64,000 nt of DNA from Chitinophaga flava (GCF_003308995.1 NZ_QFFJ01000002.1:682001-746000); one strand, 5' to 3'; shown: positions 51,501 through 61,345, numbered from the stretch's first letter. Program-made: numbers and translations. Notes: generated by a model from the letters alone, not told the origin.

Positions 51501-53474
51501 ATGTTGAACGCAAAAATTCCTGCCGGACCATTAAACAGTAAATGGGAAGACTATAAAGGACATTGTAAGCTGGTGAACCCTGCCAATAAGCGCAGCCTCG
51601 AAGTAATCGTGATTGGTACTGGTTTGGCCGGCGCTTCAGCAGCGGCTTCATTGGGTGAGTTGGGGTATAAAGTTAAAGCATTCTGCTTTCAGGATAGTCC
51701 GCGCCGTGCGCACAGTATTGCTGCCCAAGGTGGTATCAATGCGGCCAAAAACTACCAGAACGACGGTGACTCCGTTTTCCGTTTGTTCTATGATACAGTA
51801 AAAGGTGGCGACTACCGCGCCCGCGAAGCTAACGTGCATCGCCTGGCAGAGGTAAGTGGCAATATTATAGACCAATGCGTGGCGCAAGGTGTGCCTTTCG
51901 CCCGTGAATATGGTGGCCTGTTAAGTAACCGCTCTTTCGGTGGTACACAGGTACAACGTACTTTCTACGCCGCCGGCCAGACTGGTCAGCAGCTCCTCCT
52001 CGGTGCCTACTCCGCCCTGGAACGCCAGGTAGCATTAGGCAACGTGAAAATGTACTCCCGCCACGAAATGCTCGAAATCGTGAAAATCGATGGTAAAGCA
52101 CGCGGTATCATCGCCCGCGACCTCGTGACCGGTGAACTGGAACGCCACTTCGGCCATGCCGTGCTGATCTGCAGCGGCGGTTATGGTAACGTGTTCTTCC
52201 TCTCTACCAATGCGATGGGCTCTAACGTGACTGCAGCCTGGAAAGCTACCAAAAACGGTGCTTACTTCGCTAACCCTTGCTTCACACAGATCCACCCTAC
52301 CTGCATCCCCGTATCCGGCGATCACCAGTCCAAACTGACCCTCATGTCAGAATCACTGCGTAACGACGGCCGTATCTGGGTGCCTAAAAAACAAAACGAT
52401 ACCCGCAAAGCCAGCGATATCCCTGAAGATGAAAGGGATTATTATCTGGAAAGAAGATATCCTGCATTCGGTAACCTCGTTCCCCGTGACGTGGCTTCCC
52501 GTGCAGCAAAAGAAAGATGCGATGCCGGCTATGGCGTAGGTACCTCCAAACAGGCGGTATACCTCGATTTCGCCGCTGCGATCGAACGCTATGGTAACAC
52601 TGAAGTAGGTAAACGCCAGCTCTCCAACGTTTCCAAAGAAGAAATTATTAAACTCGGTAAGGAAGTAGTAGCAGAAAAATATGGTAACCTGTTCGATATG
52701 TACGCCAAAATCACCGGCGAAAACCCATACGAACAGCCAATGCGTATCTACCCTGCTGTACACTATACCATGGGTGGCCTGTGGGTAGATTACGAACTGC
52801 AAACAACTGTTCCCGGTCTGTACTCCCTCGGTGAAGCCAACTTCTCCGACCACGGAGCTAACCGCCTCGGTGCATCTGCACTGATGCAGGGCCTGGCAGA
52901 TGGTTACTTCGTAATCCCTTACACACTGGGTAACTATCTCGCAGATGAAATCCGTACCAAAGCCATCCCTACCGATCACCCTGCCTTCGTAGAAGCCGAA
53001 AACAGCGTGAAAGGAACTATCAGCAAACTGATGTCTATCAAAGGCTCCAAATCTGTTGATCATTTCCACAAAAAACTCGGTAAGATCATGTGGGACAAGT
53101 GCGGTATGGCACGTAACGAACAAGGTCTGAAAGAAGCCATCGAAGAAATCAAAGCGCTCCGCACTGAATTCTGGAAAGAGGTACGCATACCAGGCGATGC
53201 AAATGAATTCAACCCTGAACTGGAAAAAGCTGGCCGTGTAGCCGACTTCCTCGAACTGGGTGAACTGATGTGTATCGACGCGCTGCAACGCCGCGAATCC
53301 TGTGGTGGTCACTTCCGCGAAGAATCTCAGACACCGGATGGTGAAGCACAACGTGATGATGAAAACTTCAGCTATGTGGCTGCATGGGAATACAAAGGCA
53401 ATGGCCAGTATGAACTGCACAAGGAAGCACTGACATTTGAAGAAGTGAAACCTACTCAACGTAGCTACAAATAA
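51501..53474 (+). CDS. sdhA: Succinate dehydrogenase/fumarate reductase flavoprotein subunit
   Basis: 657-residue catalytic subunit with covalent FAD. The FAD-binding start is IVIGTGLAGASAAASLGELG, and RRAHSIAAQGGINAAKNYQN contains the flavin-linking histidine region. The capping and active-site segments are visible in GGYGNVFFLSTNAMGSN, ANPCFTQIHPTCIPVSGDHQ, and the C-terminal FAD contact GLYSLGEANFSDHGANRLGA. The length and order C-A-B fit the Bacteroidota complex II operon. Confidence 0.95.
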   Translation: MLNAKIPAGPLNSKWEDYKGHCKLVNPANKRSLEVIVIGTGLAGASAAASLGELGYKVKAFCFQDSPRRAHSIAAQGGINAAKNYQNDGDSVFRLFYDTVKGGDYRAREANVHRLAEVSGNIIDQCVAQGVPFAREYGGLLSNRSFGGTQVQRTFYAAGQTGQQLLLGAYSALERQVALGNVKMYSRHEMLEIVKIDGKARGIIARDLVTGELERHFGHAVLICSGGYGNVFFLSTNAMGSNVTAAWKATKNGAYFANPCFTQIHPTCIPVSGDHQSKLTLMSESLRNDGRIWVPKKQNDTRKASDIPEDERDYYLERRYPAFGNLVPRDVASRAAKERCDAGYGVGTSKQAVYLDFAAAIERYGNTEVGKRQLSNVSKEEIIKLGKEVVAEKYGNLFDMYAKITGENPYEQPMRIYPAVHYTMGGLWVDYELQTTVPGLYSLGEANFSDHGANRLGASALMQGLADGYFVIPYTLGNYLADEIRTKAIPTDHPAFVEAENSVKGTISKLMSIKGSKSVDHFHKKLGKIMWDKCGMARNEQGLKEAIEEIKALRTEFWKEVRIPGDANEFNPELEKAGRVADFLELGELMCIDALQRRESCGGHFREESQTPDGEAQRDDENFSYVAAWEYKGNGQYELHKEALTFEEVKPTQRSYK

Positions 53475-53537
53475 TGGTTATTGGTTGATTGTATAACGGT
53501 TAACCAGGATTATAAATCAAATAATTGTCCAGGGAAT

Positions 53538-54302
53538 ATGGAACATTATAACATGAACCTCACATTAAAAGTGTGGAGGCAGAAAAACAAAAACGATCAG
53601 GGTAGATTTGAAACCATCCAGGCAAAAAACATTTCTTCTGAAATGTCATTCCTGGAGATGTTCGACGTGGTAAATGAAGATCTGATCAATGAAGGCAAAG
53701 AGCCTATCGCATTCGACCACGATTGCCGTGAAGGTATCTGTGGTATGTGCTCTATGCATATTAATGGCCGTGCACACGGTCCATGGGAAGGTACCACTAC
53801 CTGCCAGCTGCACATGCGCGCTTTCAAAGACGGTGAAACTGTCACTGTTGAACCCTGGAGAGCAGGCGCTTTCCCGGTACTGAAAGACCTGACAGTAGAC
53901 AGATCTGCTTTCGATCGTATCATCGAAGCAGGTGGTTATGTCTCCGTTAACACCGGCAACGCTCAGGACGCCAACTGTCTCCCTGTAGATAAACACAATG
54001 CTGACCTCGCCTTCGCAGCTGCAGCCTGTATCGGTTGCGGTGCCTGCGTAGCAGCTTGTAAAAACTCTTCTGCGATGCTCTTCGTGTCTGCTAAAGTTTC
54101 TCAGCTGGCACTGTTACCACAAGGCCATCCTGAAAGAAAAACACGTGCACTCAACATGGTGGCACAGATGGACAAGGAAGGTTTTGGTAGCTGTACCAAC
54201 ACCGGCGCCTGCGAAGCAGAATGTCCGAAGGAAATCTCCCTGACCAACATCGCCCGCCTGAACAGAGAGTTCATCGGCGCAGGTTTTACTTCCGAAAAAT
54301 AA
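53538..54302 (+). CDS. sdhB: Succinate dehydrogenase/fumarate reductase iron-sulfur subunit
   Basis: Electron-transfer subunit of 254 residues. The [2Fe-2S] ligands are in CREGICGMCSMHINGRAHGP with TTCQLHMR. The [4Fe-4S] motif is CIGCGACVAACKNSS, and the third cluster uses CTNTGACEAECPKEI. I choose ATG 53538 (MEHYNMNLTLKVWRQKNKND); ATG 53553 (MNLTLKVW) is also possible, and an upstream TTG at 53481 is unlikely. It is the last gene of sdhCAB and ends at a strong terminator. Confidence 0.94.
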   Translation: MEHYNMNLTLKVWRQKNKNDQGRFETIQAKNISSEMSFLEMFDVVNEDLINEGKEPIAFDHDCREGICGMCSMHINGRAHGPWEGTTTCQLHMRAFKDGETVTVEPWRAGAFPVLKDLTVDRSAFDRIIEAGGYVSVNTGNAQDANCLPVDKHNADLAFAAAACIGCGACVAACKNSSAMLFVSAKVSQLALLPQGHPERKTRALNMVAQMDKEGFGSCTNTGACEAECPKEISLTNIARLNREFIGAGFTSEK

Positions 54303-54325
54303 ATCAGAAGTTTTTCTTCATAAAT

Positions 54326-54365
54326 AAACGAGGGTGTATCAACCGATACACCCTCGTTTTATTTT
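54326..54365 (+). terminator. Terminator of sdhCAB
   Basis: AAACGAGGGTGTATC (54326-54340) pairs perfectly with GATACACCCTCGTTT (54345-54359) around AACC, followed by TATTTT. It may also serve the convergent phytase gene. Confidence 0.92.
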
Positions 54366-54411
54366 AGTGCCAGATAGCACGTTTAGATAGATTTTACTTC
54401 AGCATTATTAC

Positions 54412-55461
54412 TTACAGCTTCTCTTTGATCCTGGCTGCAATATCACGCCAGTCGTAATAATGGAAAGTTTTGTCGGTGCTCATCACTACAAAAATCCCTT
54501 GCGGATATTGTGGACCCAGATTCACATTCACGATATCTGACCCGTCGCTGTTGATAGCAGAAACCGGTATCCTCGACAACAGTACAGGATTCGCAGCTTC
54601 TCTGCGATATACATTAAAACTGTTGGCATCCTGATCAGATACCAGAATATAACCTGTGCTGTCACTGGTTTTGTAAATACTGATACCTTCATTGTCTGCT
54701 TTAAAATCACCATGTCCAAACAGAGACAGCTCGCTGTCTCCTTTGGCCGGATCGGCATGGTAGCGGCGTATGCCGGTCTGCTCATCTGAATAATAAACAT
54801 AACCCAGCTCATTGTCTACCGCCACACTTTCGATTTCTTTTTTACCGCTGTAGGCGCCAAATTTACGTACAACCATTCCCGTTACCTGGCCCTTACCGTT
54901 GTCGGTCAACTGGTACTGCCACAGGTAACCCTGTGCAGGACCTGATTTGCGGCTTACGATGGCAAATATAGCCTTGTCGGATGGACGGGTGTATAAGCTG
55001 ATACCCATAGGACTACGCTCTTTTTCTCCGGCGAATACTTCGAGGCCGCCGTTGTCTATCGGCTCCATGTCGGGTAAACGATAAATACGGAGTTTGTTGG
55101 TTTCCCGCTCGGTGGTTACTGCAAAGTCTACAGGCTGGTTGTTGAGCAACAGCCCGTAAGCGATATCCACATTATTAGGCCTTTTAAGGCCTCCAATTTT
55201 CTTTACTATCTTACCTTCCAGGTTGTATACGTACAGGGCGCCATCGGTGTTTTTATCGGTACCAATGATCAGGCTTTTGGAACTGTCTGCCTTATTGATC
55301 CAGATGGCAGGATCATCGCTGTCGTATTGGGTGGCGGTAGTTATGGCTACCGGCTTTACGGCATCTGCTGCCGGCGCCGGAATGGTTTTGGTCTGTTTAC
55401 CTTTACAGGCTGTTAATCCAGCTATCATAAGGGCAACAGGTATTATCTCCCTGTATCTCAT
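54412..55461 (-). CDS. Beta-propeller phytase, lipoprotein
   Basis: 349-residue surface or periplasmic enzyme that releases phosphate from phytate with calcium. The lipobox is MIAGLTAC with Cys19 (start MRYREIIP at 55461; an upstream 17-residue extension is rejected). Beta-propeller phytase motifs are DSDDPAIWINKADSSKSLII, GTDKNTDGALYVYNLEG, RPNNVDIAYG, VDNELGYVYYSDEQTGIRRY and KADNEGISIY, carrying the acidic calcium and phosphate residues. It is third in an operon after the TonB receptor and the beta-helix lipoprotein, suggesting release and uptake of phytate phosphate or inositol phosphates. Confidence 0.88.
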   Translation of the reverse strand: MRYREIIPVALMIAGLTACKGKQTKTIPAPAADAVKPVAITTATQYDSDDPAIWINKADSSKSLIIGTDKNTDGALYVYNLEGKIVKKIGGLKRPNNVDIAYGLLLNNQPVDFAVTTERETNKLRIYRLPDMEPIDNGGLEVFAGEKERSPMGISLYTRPSDKAIFAIVSRKSGPAQGYLWQYQLTDNGKGQVTGMVVRKFGAYSGKKEIESVAVDNELGYVYYSDEQTGIRRYHADPAKGDSELSLFGHGDFKADNEGISIYKTSDSTGYILVSDQDANSFNVYRREAANPVLLSRIPVSAINSDGSDIVNVNLGPQYPQGIFVVMSTDKTFHYYDWRDIAARIKEKL

Positions 55462-55495
55462 CAAAAAAAAATTAAAATCAATATAATCGTTATCA

Positions 55496-56863
55496 TCAAT
55501 GCTGGTTGCCACTTCCGTCCAGCTGGTAAGCTCCCAGGTCTTTACCGGGTTTCATCACATCAGCAGCCGCTTCTGATCTTACGGTGGTGCGGTTTAATGG
55601 TTCAAAACCAGTGAAGCCTTTTCCTGCAGCTGGTGAAGTGCCACGGATACGGAAGTTGGAAGTGCCTTGCTGCAACAGCGCCAGTGGTTGTTGTTTCCAG
55701 GTTACCGGCGGTGTTTTGATAGTGCCGCCCAGTGTAGTGTAATCAAACTGGTCTACATCGTACGTGTAAAAAACGGGACTGTTTTGTTTTACGTCGCCGT
55801 GGATATCACTAGCACTAAAGGTAGATACACCATCGGTAGAATTGAACTGGCTGATTAGCGTAGGTGCGTTACCGTAGTAAAGGTTACTGCCATAGCTGAG
55901 GTTGGGAAGGTCGGCGCCGGTGCCGGCTCCGCCTACTACGCGCATGCTTACACGACAATTGATGAAGAGATTGTTGTAGGCTTTCCCTTTTGCAAATGCT
56001 TCGTAGTTGATACCACCACCGCGGCCTTCTTTCGTCTGGCGGAAACCGCAGTTAACCATGGTATTGTTGTAGATATATACATTGGCTTGTACAGTTTTGT
56101 CACCGGAGTTGGATACCTTGAAAGCGTTGGTAGCAGCGCCGATGGCCACATTGTAAGCTACGTCGCCGATAGTGCCGGATTTCATATTCAGGGCTTCACC
56201 ACCTTTTTCACCACACAGTTCGAAGGTATTGCGCAAGATGCTGATACGGCCGCCGTCGGTGCGGATAGCATCGTCTTTGCTGCCTCTGATCCAGGAGTCT
56301 TCCAGGATAAAGTTTTTATCTACGTTGGCAAAATAAATCAGGTAGCGCGGATCGCCGGCTTTGTAGATATCATTACCGGCAGCTGCAGGACCACCGGCAA
56401 ATTCAACATGCGTCCATTTCAGAATGAGATCGCCGCCTTGTTTGTCTTTGGCGGGTGTGCACTGAATACCGCCCCAGATGCCTTTAAAAGCATTATCAAC
56501 GGTACGCTTGTCATCTGATACGGTGATGTAGTTGGGCGCTTCTTTGGTACCCAGGCTGATCAGGCTTCCGTTAACAGTGATCTGCGGGCTTTTCAACTGA
56601 CTGCTGCCATCTCCCAGTGCAATCAGCTTTACACCACTCTGAAGGAACAGGGTATCACCATCATTGATAGTAATATCGGTAGCAAAATAATAGGTCTTGC
56701 CGGCCAGCAGCGTGCCTTGTATACTGCCGGACAAGGTGTCGGAGGTAATGGGTTTGCTGGGGGTTATTACTGGCTTTGAAACAAATACATCAGCTTCCTT
56801 GTGACAGGAACTGAACGTGATACCGGTACAGATGGCTGCGAATATATAGTGGTAAAATTTCAT
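55496..56863 (-). CDS. Right-handed beta-helix lipoprotein
   Basis: 455 residues. Lipoprotein signal ending at Cys20 (IFAAICTGITFSSCHKE). The body carries many short strand repeats ending in asparagine ladders (for example ISILRNTFELCGEKGGEALN, VYIYNNTMVNCGFR, KGKAYNNLFINCRVS) typical of parallel beta-helix proteins. It has no recognisable pectate lyase site. It lies 12 bp after the TonB receptor and 34 bp before the phytase gene, so it probably acts as the surface partner of the receptor, in place of a SusD-like protein. Confidence 0.8.
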   Translation of the reverse strand: MKFYHYIFAAICTGITFSSCHKEADVFVSKPVITPSKPITSDTLSGSIQGTLLAGKTYYFATDITINDGDTLFLQSGVKLIALGDGSSQLKSPQITVNGSLISLGTKEAPNYITVSDDKRTVDNAFKGIWGGIQCTPAKDKQGGDLILKWTHVEFAGGPAAAGNDIYKAGDPRYLIYFANVDKNFILEDSWIRGSKDDAIRTDGGRISILRNTFELCGEKGGEALNMKSGTIGDVAYNVAIGAATNAFKVSNSGDKTVQANVYIYNNTMVNCGFRQTKEGRGGGINYEAFAKGKAYNNLFINCRVSMRVVGGAGTGADLPNLSYGSNLYYGNAPTLISQFNSTDGVSTFSASDIHGDVKQNSPVFYTYDVDQFDYTTLGGTIKTPPVTWKQQPLALLQQGTSNFRIRGTSPAAGKGFTGFEPLNRTTVRSEAAADVMKPGKDLGAYQLDGSGNQH

Positions 56864-56875
56864 GATCGGTAGGTT

Positions 56876-59650
56876 TTAGAGTTTGAAACGAAGGCCCAGC
56901 AGGTAAGTCTGGCCATAGGTGTTTTTACGTACGGAAATGTTTTTGCCTACTTCCTGCTGTGGTACGCCGGCAGCAGATTTTTCCGTGTTGGCGCTCTTGA
57001 TGAACAGCTCATAAGGAGTGTTCAGCAGGTTGCCGATTTTGGCATAGGCATACAGGTTTTTCCATATTCTTTTTTCAGTGGAGAAGTCCAGCTGAACGAA
57101 ACCTTTCTGCCAGATATCGTTGTTGAGATACTGGGATACGATATCGATACGTTCACCGGTGTAAACCATGGCCAACTGTGCATCGAAGCCGGAGTGGGTG
57201 TCTTTGTACAGCAGAGAGAGATTGCCGATATGTTTGGACTGGCCCTGCAACGGACGTTGCTGTGTTACTGTGCGTTGAGTGATGTTACCATCATCTTCAC
57301 GATACCACAACGCTTTGTTGCTGGTGATGGAAGAATTGGTGAAGGTATAGTTGAAACGGATACCAAATTTGCGGATGTATTTGGTGGCTTCCAGTTCAAA
57401 ACCATAGTTGGTAGCGGTACCGAAGTTGCCGCTCATGAGATAGATATTACGGCCTGTTTGTACCAGGGCTGATTCAATCGGATCTTTGATACGTTTGTAG
57501 AATACGCCTGCCAACAACTGGTCCAGTGCTTTAGGGAAGTATTCATAACGCAGGTCGAAGTTATCGGAAGTAGCTCTTTTCAGGTAAGGGTTGCCTACTT
57601 CGGTATAGTCCTGGTCCGGATCTCCGCCATGGTGCGGGATCATTTCATAGAAGCCCGGACGGCTGATGGCAGAGTAGTAGGAGAGACGGATGTTTCTTTT
57701 GTTATCCGGCATGTATTTGAAGTGGATGCCAGGTAATACATCAATGTATTTAACCTTACCTGTTTTGCCTTCCACATTGGGTGTTACAGCGGATTCCCAG
57801 CTGGCGTTGGTATGTTCCACCCTTACGCCGGCCAGTGTCTGCAGGCGACCTATCTGGAATTTCACCTGACCATAATAAGCGATTACTTTTTCGGTGAAAT
57901 CGTAGTTAAGAGCGTTGTCGGAGGTACCGATTTTATTGAAGAGCGTGAGCTTATGTGCGTCGATGTCACCGGTGAAAGCCTGTGTGGTAGAGTCAGGGCG
58001 CAGCGTGTATTCGTCATAGTAACTATGGCGTTGTTTATGCCGGTACATGCTACCTACAGAGATTTCTGTTTTAGTACCGAAGATTTTGGGAGAATAGATA
58101 AAGTTGAGATAACCGCTTTTGTCTTCGTCTGAGTTACGGGCCCATTCGTGGGTAACACCTTCCAGGGCGTCGAGTAGTACGGGTTCCTGTTTGAGGCTGT
58201 TGTCCTTCTGTGGTGTTACGCCGGTGTTGACATTGAGCTCAGTACGATTCGGTACATTGGCGCTGGCTTTGGAGTATACAGCAGACCAGTTCATATGCAG
58301 GTGGGAGGCCAGTTTATGATCACCTTGAAGGGTGAAGTTGCTGACTTCCTGTACACTGCGTTCGCTGCGGTAGTTGTTGCTCACCCTGCCGGAGCCGGGC
58401 ACAGTACGGCCCAGCTCCAGGCTGGTGTCTGAGCTGAAGCGGAACAGGTTCTGGCCCAGGTTCATGTAGGCCGCATACAATGACACTTTTTGGTCATCGT
58501 TGAACTGATAGTCCACTTTGGCGTGCATGCCAGCACGTTGTTGCTGGATGGAGTACTGCCTGTTTTTGGCGGCAGTAAACGCCGGATTGTTGTTGGTCTT
58601 ATCTACTTCAGTTTGTAGGTATAGGGATTGATTGGAGCGATAAGTATTTTGATAGCTGATACCTGCGATGGCACCGAGCTTACCATTTTTACTGCGACCA
58701 CCGGCACTGATACCAAAAACGCTTGAAACAGGCGCTTTGCCAGTATTTAAATGCAGTGGGTTGTTGGTGAAATCCTGTCCGTTAGCTTCATAGTTATTGC
58801 CATTACGGAAACGGGGAGAGGTTTTAGCAGAACCGCTTTTATCGAAACGGGTGAAGTCGTTGTTAAAGAGCGTTTGTGCGTAACCGATAGCAGCATTGGC
58901 ATTCAGCATAAAACGTGCTGGCGCATCTTTCATGACCATATTGGTGGCGCCGCCGATCGCATCGCCTTCCATATTGGGTGTAATAGCTTTATATACTTCC
59001 AGGCGGTCTACCAGGTCAGCAGGAAAGATGTCGAGTGGTACATACCTGTTTTTGTTATCCGGACTGGGTATTTTGATACCGTTGATCAACGTATATTGGT
59101 AACGTTTATCCATACCGCGGATGATGGCGTACTGGCCGTCTCCGTTGTTGCTACGCTCCAGGGAAACACCGGATACACGCTGCATTACGTTGGCGATAGT
59201 GATATCTGGAGATACCTGAATAGCATTGGCAGATACAGCATTCAACACCATATCCGCTTTCTGTACGGTTTTTATTGCCGTTTTTTCACTGCCTTTGTCA
59301 CCTTTACCTGTAACAGTCAGTGTTTGCAGGGACACATCTTTGGATTCCATCGCGATCATCAGTGTTTTTACCTGGCCTTCGCAATGAATTTTCTGCTCTA
59401 CTTCATGATGTCCTAAATCTTTGATCTTGATTTGATAGTCACCTGCAGGAACATTACGGAAGATGAAACTACCATCCAGGCCAGTGGTGCTGGTAGCACT
59501 GTAATGTTCGTTTTTCAGTTTCACCGATGCGCCGGTTAGTGGCTGCCCCGTTTGTTTATCTGTTACATTTCCTTTCACGCCGGTTGTCGTTTGCGCGATG
59601 GCTCCGATTCCCAACATGATAAAAATAAATAGTGGTAAAAATGTTTTCAT
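56876..59650 (-). CDS. TonB-dependent outer-membrane receptor with carboxypeptidase-like N-domain
   Basis: 924-residue outer-membrane transporter. After a signal peptide (LPLFIFIMLGIGAIAQTTTG) comes a CarboxypepD_reg-like domain (TGVKGNVTDKQTGQPLTGAS to about residue 105). A plug domain follows (NAIQVSPDITIANVMQRVSG, YAIIRGMDKRYQYTLINGIK) and then a long beta-barrel ending in the typical aromatic/hydrophobic tail YLLGLRFKL. It is not SusC-sized and has no SusD neighbour. Co-transcription with a phytase suggests import of phosphate-containing compounds. Four 11-bp repeats stand upstream. Confidence 0.88.
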   Translation of the reverse strand: MKTFLPLFIFIMLGIGAIAQTTTGVKGNVTDKQTGQPLTGASVKLKNEHYSATSTTGLDGSFIFRNVPAGDYQIKIKDLGHHEVEQKIHCEGQVKTLMIAMESKDVSLQTLTVTGKGDKGSEKTAIKTVQKADMVLNAVSANAIQVSPDITIANVMQRVSGVSLERSNNGDGQYAIIRGMDKRYQYTLINGIKIPSPDNKNRYVPLDIFPADLVDRLEVYKAITPNMEGDAIGGATNMVMKDAPARFMLNANAAIGYAQTLFNNDFTRFDKSGSAKTSPRFRNGNNYEANGQDFTNNPLHLNTGKAPVSSVFGISAGGRSKNGKLGAIAGISYQNTYRSNQSLYLQTEVDKTNNNPAFTAAKNRQYSIQQQRAGMHAKVDYQFNDDQKVSLYAAYMNLGQNLFRFSSDTSLELGRTVPGSGRVSNNYRSERSVQEVSNFTLQGDHKLASHLHMNWSAVYSKASANVPNRTELNVNTGVTPQKDNSLKQEPVLLDALEGVTHEWARNSDEDKSGYLNFIYSPKIFGTKTEISVGSMYRHKQRHSYYDEYTLRPDSTTQAFTGDIDAHKLTLFNKIGTSDNALNYDFTEKVIAYYGQVKFQIGRLQTLAGVRVEHTNASWESAVTPNVEGKTGKVKYIDVLPGIHFKYMPDNKRNIRLSYYSAISRPGFYEMIPHHGGDPDQDYTEVGNPYLKRATSDNFDLRYEYFPKALDQLLAGVFYKRIKDPIESALVQTGRNIYLMSGNFGTATNYGFELEATKYIRKFGIRFNYTFTNSSITSNKALWYREDDGNITQRTVTQQRPLQGQSKHIGNLSLLYKDTHSGFDAQLAMVYTGERIDIVSQYLNNDIWQKGFVQLDFSTEKRIWKNLYAYAKIGNLLNTPYELFIKSANTEKSAAGVPQQEVGKNISVRKNTYGQTYLLGLRFKL

Positions 59651-59708
59651 GCTACAGTCTGAGTTTTACTGGCGAAATAACCGCTCTTCCAGCAGTAGTG
59701 CACTATAG

Positions 59709-59752
59709 AAGGCATTAAGTCTTTATGAAGGAATTATGAAGTTTGTATTAAG
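59709..59752 (-). promoter_or_regulatory. Four 11-bp direct repeats upstream of the TonB-phytase operon
   Basis: Read on the minus strand: CTTAATACAAA, CTTCATAATTC, CTTCATAAAGA, CTTAATGCCTT, with CTT starting at 59752, 59741, 59730 and 59719, exactly 11 bp apart. TATAGT follows at 59707-59702, about 52 bases before the receptor ATG. Direct repeats at one helical turn are the hallmark of PhoB/PhoP-type and related response-regulator sites. The downstream phytase makes a phosphate-starvation box the leading reading. Confidence 0.65.
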
Positions 59753-59876
59753 TCTTGTCATGCCTGCTGAAGTCTTTTTGCAGGCCATAAAAACACCCTA
59801 TTAACCGTTCGTAACACGTTTAAGTAATTCCTGATTTTTTTTATTATCATGGAGTTCCTTTTAAAAACCTTTTAAT

Positions 59877-61265
59877 ATGTCAGATCAATCCCGTAGGAAA
59901 TTTATCAAGCATATAGGCAGCACTGCAGCATTGCTGGGTGTGGGGCAACTGGCCGCTCTGGCCAAAGAACGTGAACAGGTAACCTTATTGCAGCCGGATA
60001 ATCATTATTCAGCCAACGACAAGATCCGCATTGCCTGCGTAGGCATGGGTATCATGGGCTTTGGAGATGTAGACACCGCACTGAAAGTGCCAGGAGTAGA
60101 GTTGGTAGCAGCTGCTGATCTGTATAACGGACACCTGACCCGTGTAAAGGAAGTATATGGTCCTAACGTATACACTACCCGCGACTACCGCGAACTGTTA
60201 CATCGTAAAGACATCGATGCCATCATCGTAGCTACTCCCGACCACTGGCATGATACCATCTCTATCGCTGCCATGGAAGCAGGTAAAGCAGTGTATTGCG
60301 AGAAACCAATGGTGCAGCAGATTGAAGAAGGACATAAAGTAATTGCTACCCAGCAACGTACCAAAGCTGTATTCCAGGTAGGTAGCCAGCGGGTGAGCAG
60401 TGTAATGCTGGCAGAAGCACGCAAACGTTACCAGGCAGGTGAAATAGGACAGCTCAATATCGTGGAGGCCCGCATGGACCGTCACAGTGCCCTCGGCGCC
60501 TGGCAATATTCCATACCAACCGATGCTTCGCCTGCCACCGTTGATTTTGACGCCTTCCTGAAAGACACCGCCAAAGTACCATTCGACGCTAAACGTTTCT
60601 TCCGCTGGCGTAACTATCAGGCTTATGGCACCGGCATCCCCGGCGATCTGTTCGTTCACCTGATCTCCGGATTACACTTCATCACCGGCTCTCTGGGGCC
60701 TACCAGCATCTATGCCAGCGGCAACCTGGTACAATGGAAAGATGGTCGTGATGTACCTGATGTAGTAGTAGCCATCTTCGACTACCCGGAAACCAAAGAA
60801 CATCCTGCATTCCAGATGACGCTCCGCGTCAACTTCGCTGACGGCAGTGGTGGTGGCGAATACACCCGCCTCATCGGCACAGACGGTGTTATGGAACTGG
60901 GATGGAATGACTTTAAAATCAAAAAACATAAACTGCCGGAGGCACCCGGCTATGGCGGATGGGATACCTTCCGGACTTTCCCTGAAGCACAACAGGCCCA
61001 GTTTGTACAGAACTATAATGCACAATATGGCTCCGAAAAAGGTAAGGCTGTAGAAACATCCAGCTCCTTTGCGGCTCCTGCAGGCTACGACGACAGACTT
61101 GATCACTTTAAGAATTTCTTCGAGTCAATGCGTACAGGCAAGCCCGTAGTAGAAGATGCCACCTTCGGCCTCCGTGCCGCCGGCCCTGCACTCGTAACCA
61201 ATCAGAGTTACTTCAGCAAAAAACTGCTGCGCTGGGACCCTATGAAAATGCGTGTAGTGAGTTGA
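59877..61265 (+). CDS. Gfo/Idh/MocA-family oxidoreductase with Tat-like signal
   Basis: 462-residue NAD(P)-dependent oxidoreductase. The N-terminus SRRKFIKHIGSTAALLGVG carries the twin-arginine pattern, so export is likely. The Rossmann motif IACVGMGIMGFGDVDTAL and the conserved EKP segment GKAVYCEKPMVQQIEEGHK are visible. The C-terminal domain (HLISGLHFITG and after) is of the larger MocA type found in sugar-modifying secreted members. The substrate is unknown. It diverges from the TonB receptor gene and precedes an S9 peptidase by 80 bp. Confidence 0.87.
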   Translation: MSDQSRRKFIKHIGSTAALLGVGQLAALAKEREQVTLLQPDNHYSANDKIRIACVGMGIMGFGDVDTALKVPGVELVAAADLYNGHLTRVKEVYGPNVYTTRDYRELLHRKDIDAIIVATPDHWHDTISIAAMEAGKAVYCEKPMVQQIEEGHKVIATQQRTKAVFQVGSQRVSSVMLAEARKRYQAGEIGQLNIVEARMDRHSALGAWQYSIPTDASPATVDFDAFLKDTAKVPFDAKRFFRWRNYQAYGTGIPGDLFVHLISGLHFITGSLGPTSIYASGNLVQWKDGRDVPDVVVAIFDYPETKEHPAFQMTLRVNFADGSGGGEYTRLIGTDGVMELGWNDFKIKKHKLPEAPGYGGWDTFRTFPEAQQAQFVQNYNAQYGSEKGKAVETSSSFAAPAGYDDRLDHFKNFFESMRTGKPVVEDATFGLRAAGPALVTNQSYFSKKLLRWDPMKMRVVS

Positions 61266-61345
61266 GCCGTAAAAAAATCTCCGGTAATCACTAAAATCAG
61301 TCTAATCCTGGTATCAAATCCTTAAATTGGGTAAAACCTATTTCT

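Noticed and set aside
59761..59785. GCCTGC...GCAGGC short inverted repeat in the TonB receptor/MocA divergent region
   Set aside because: Only 6 bp per arm with a 12-bp spacer, which is expected by chance in a window of this size.
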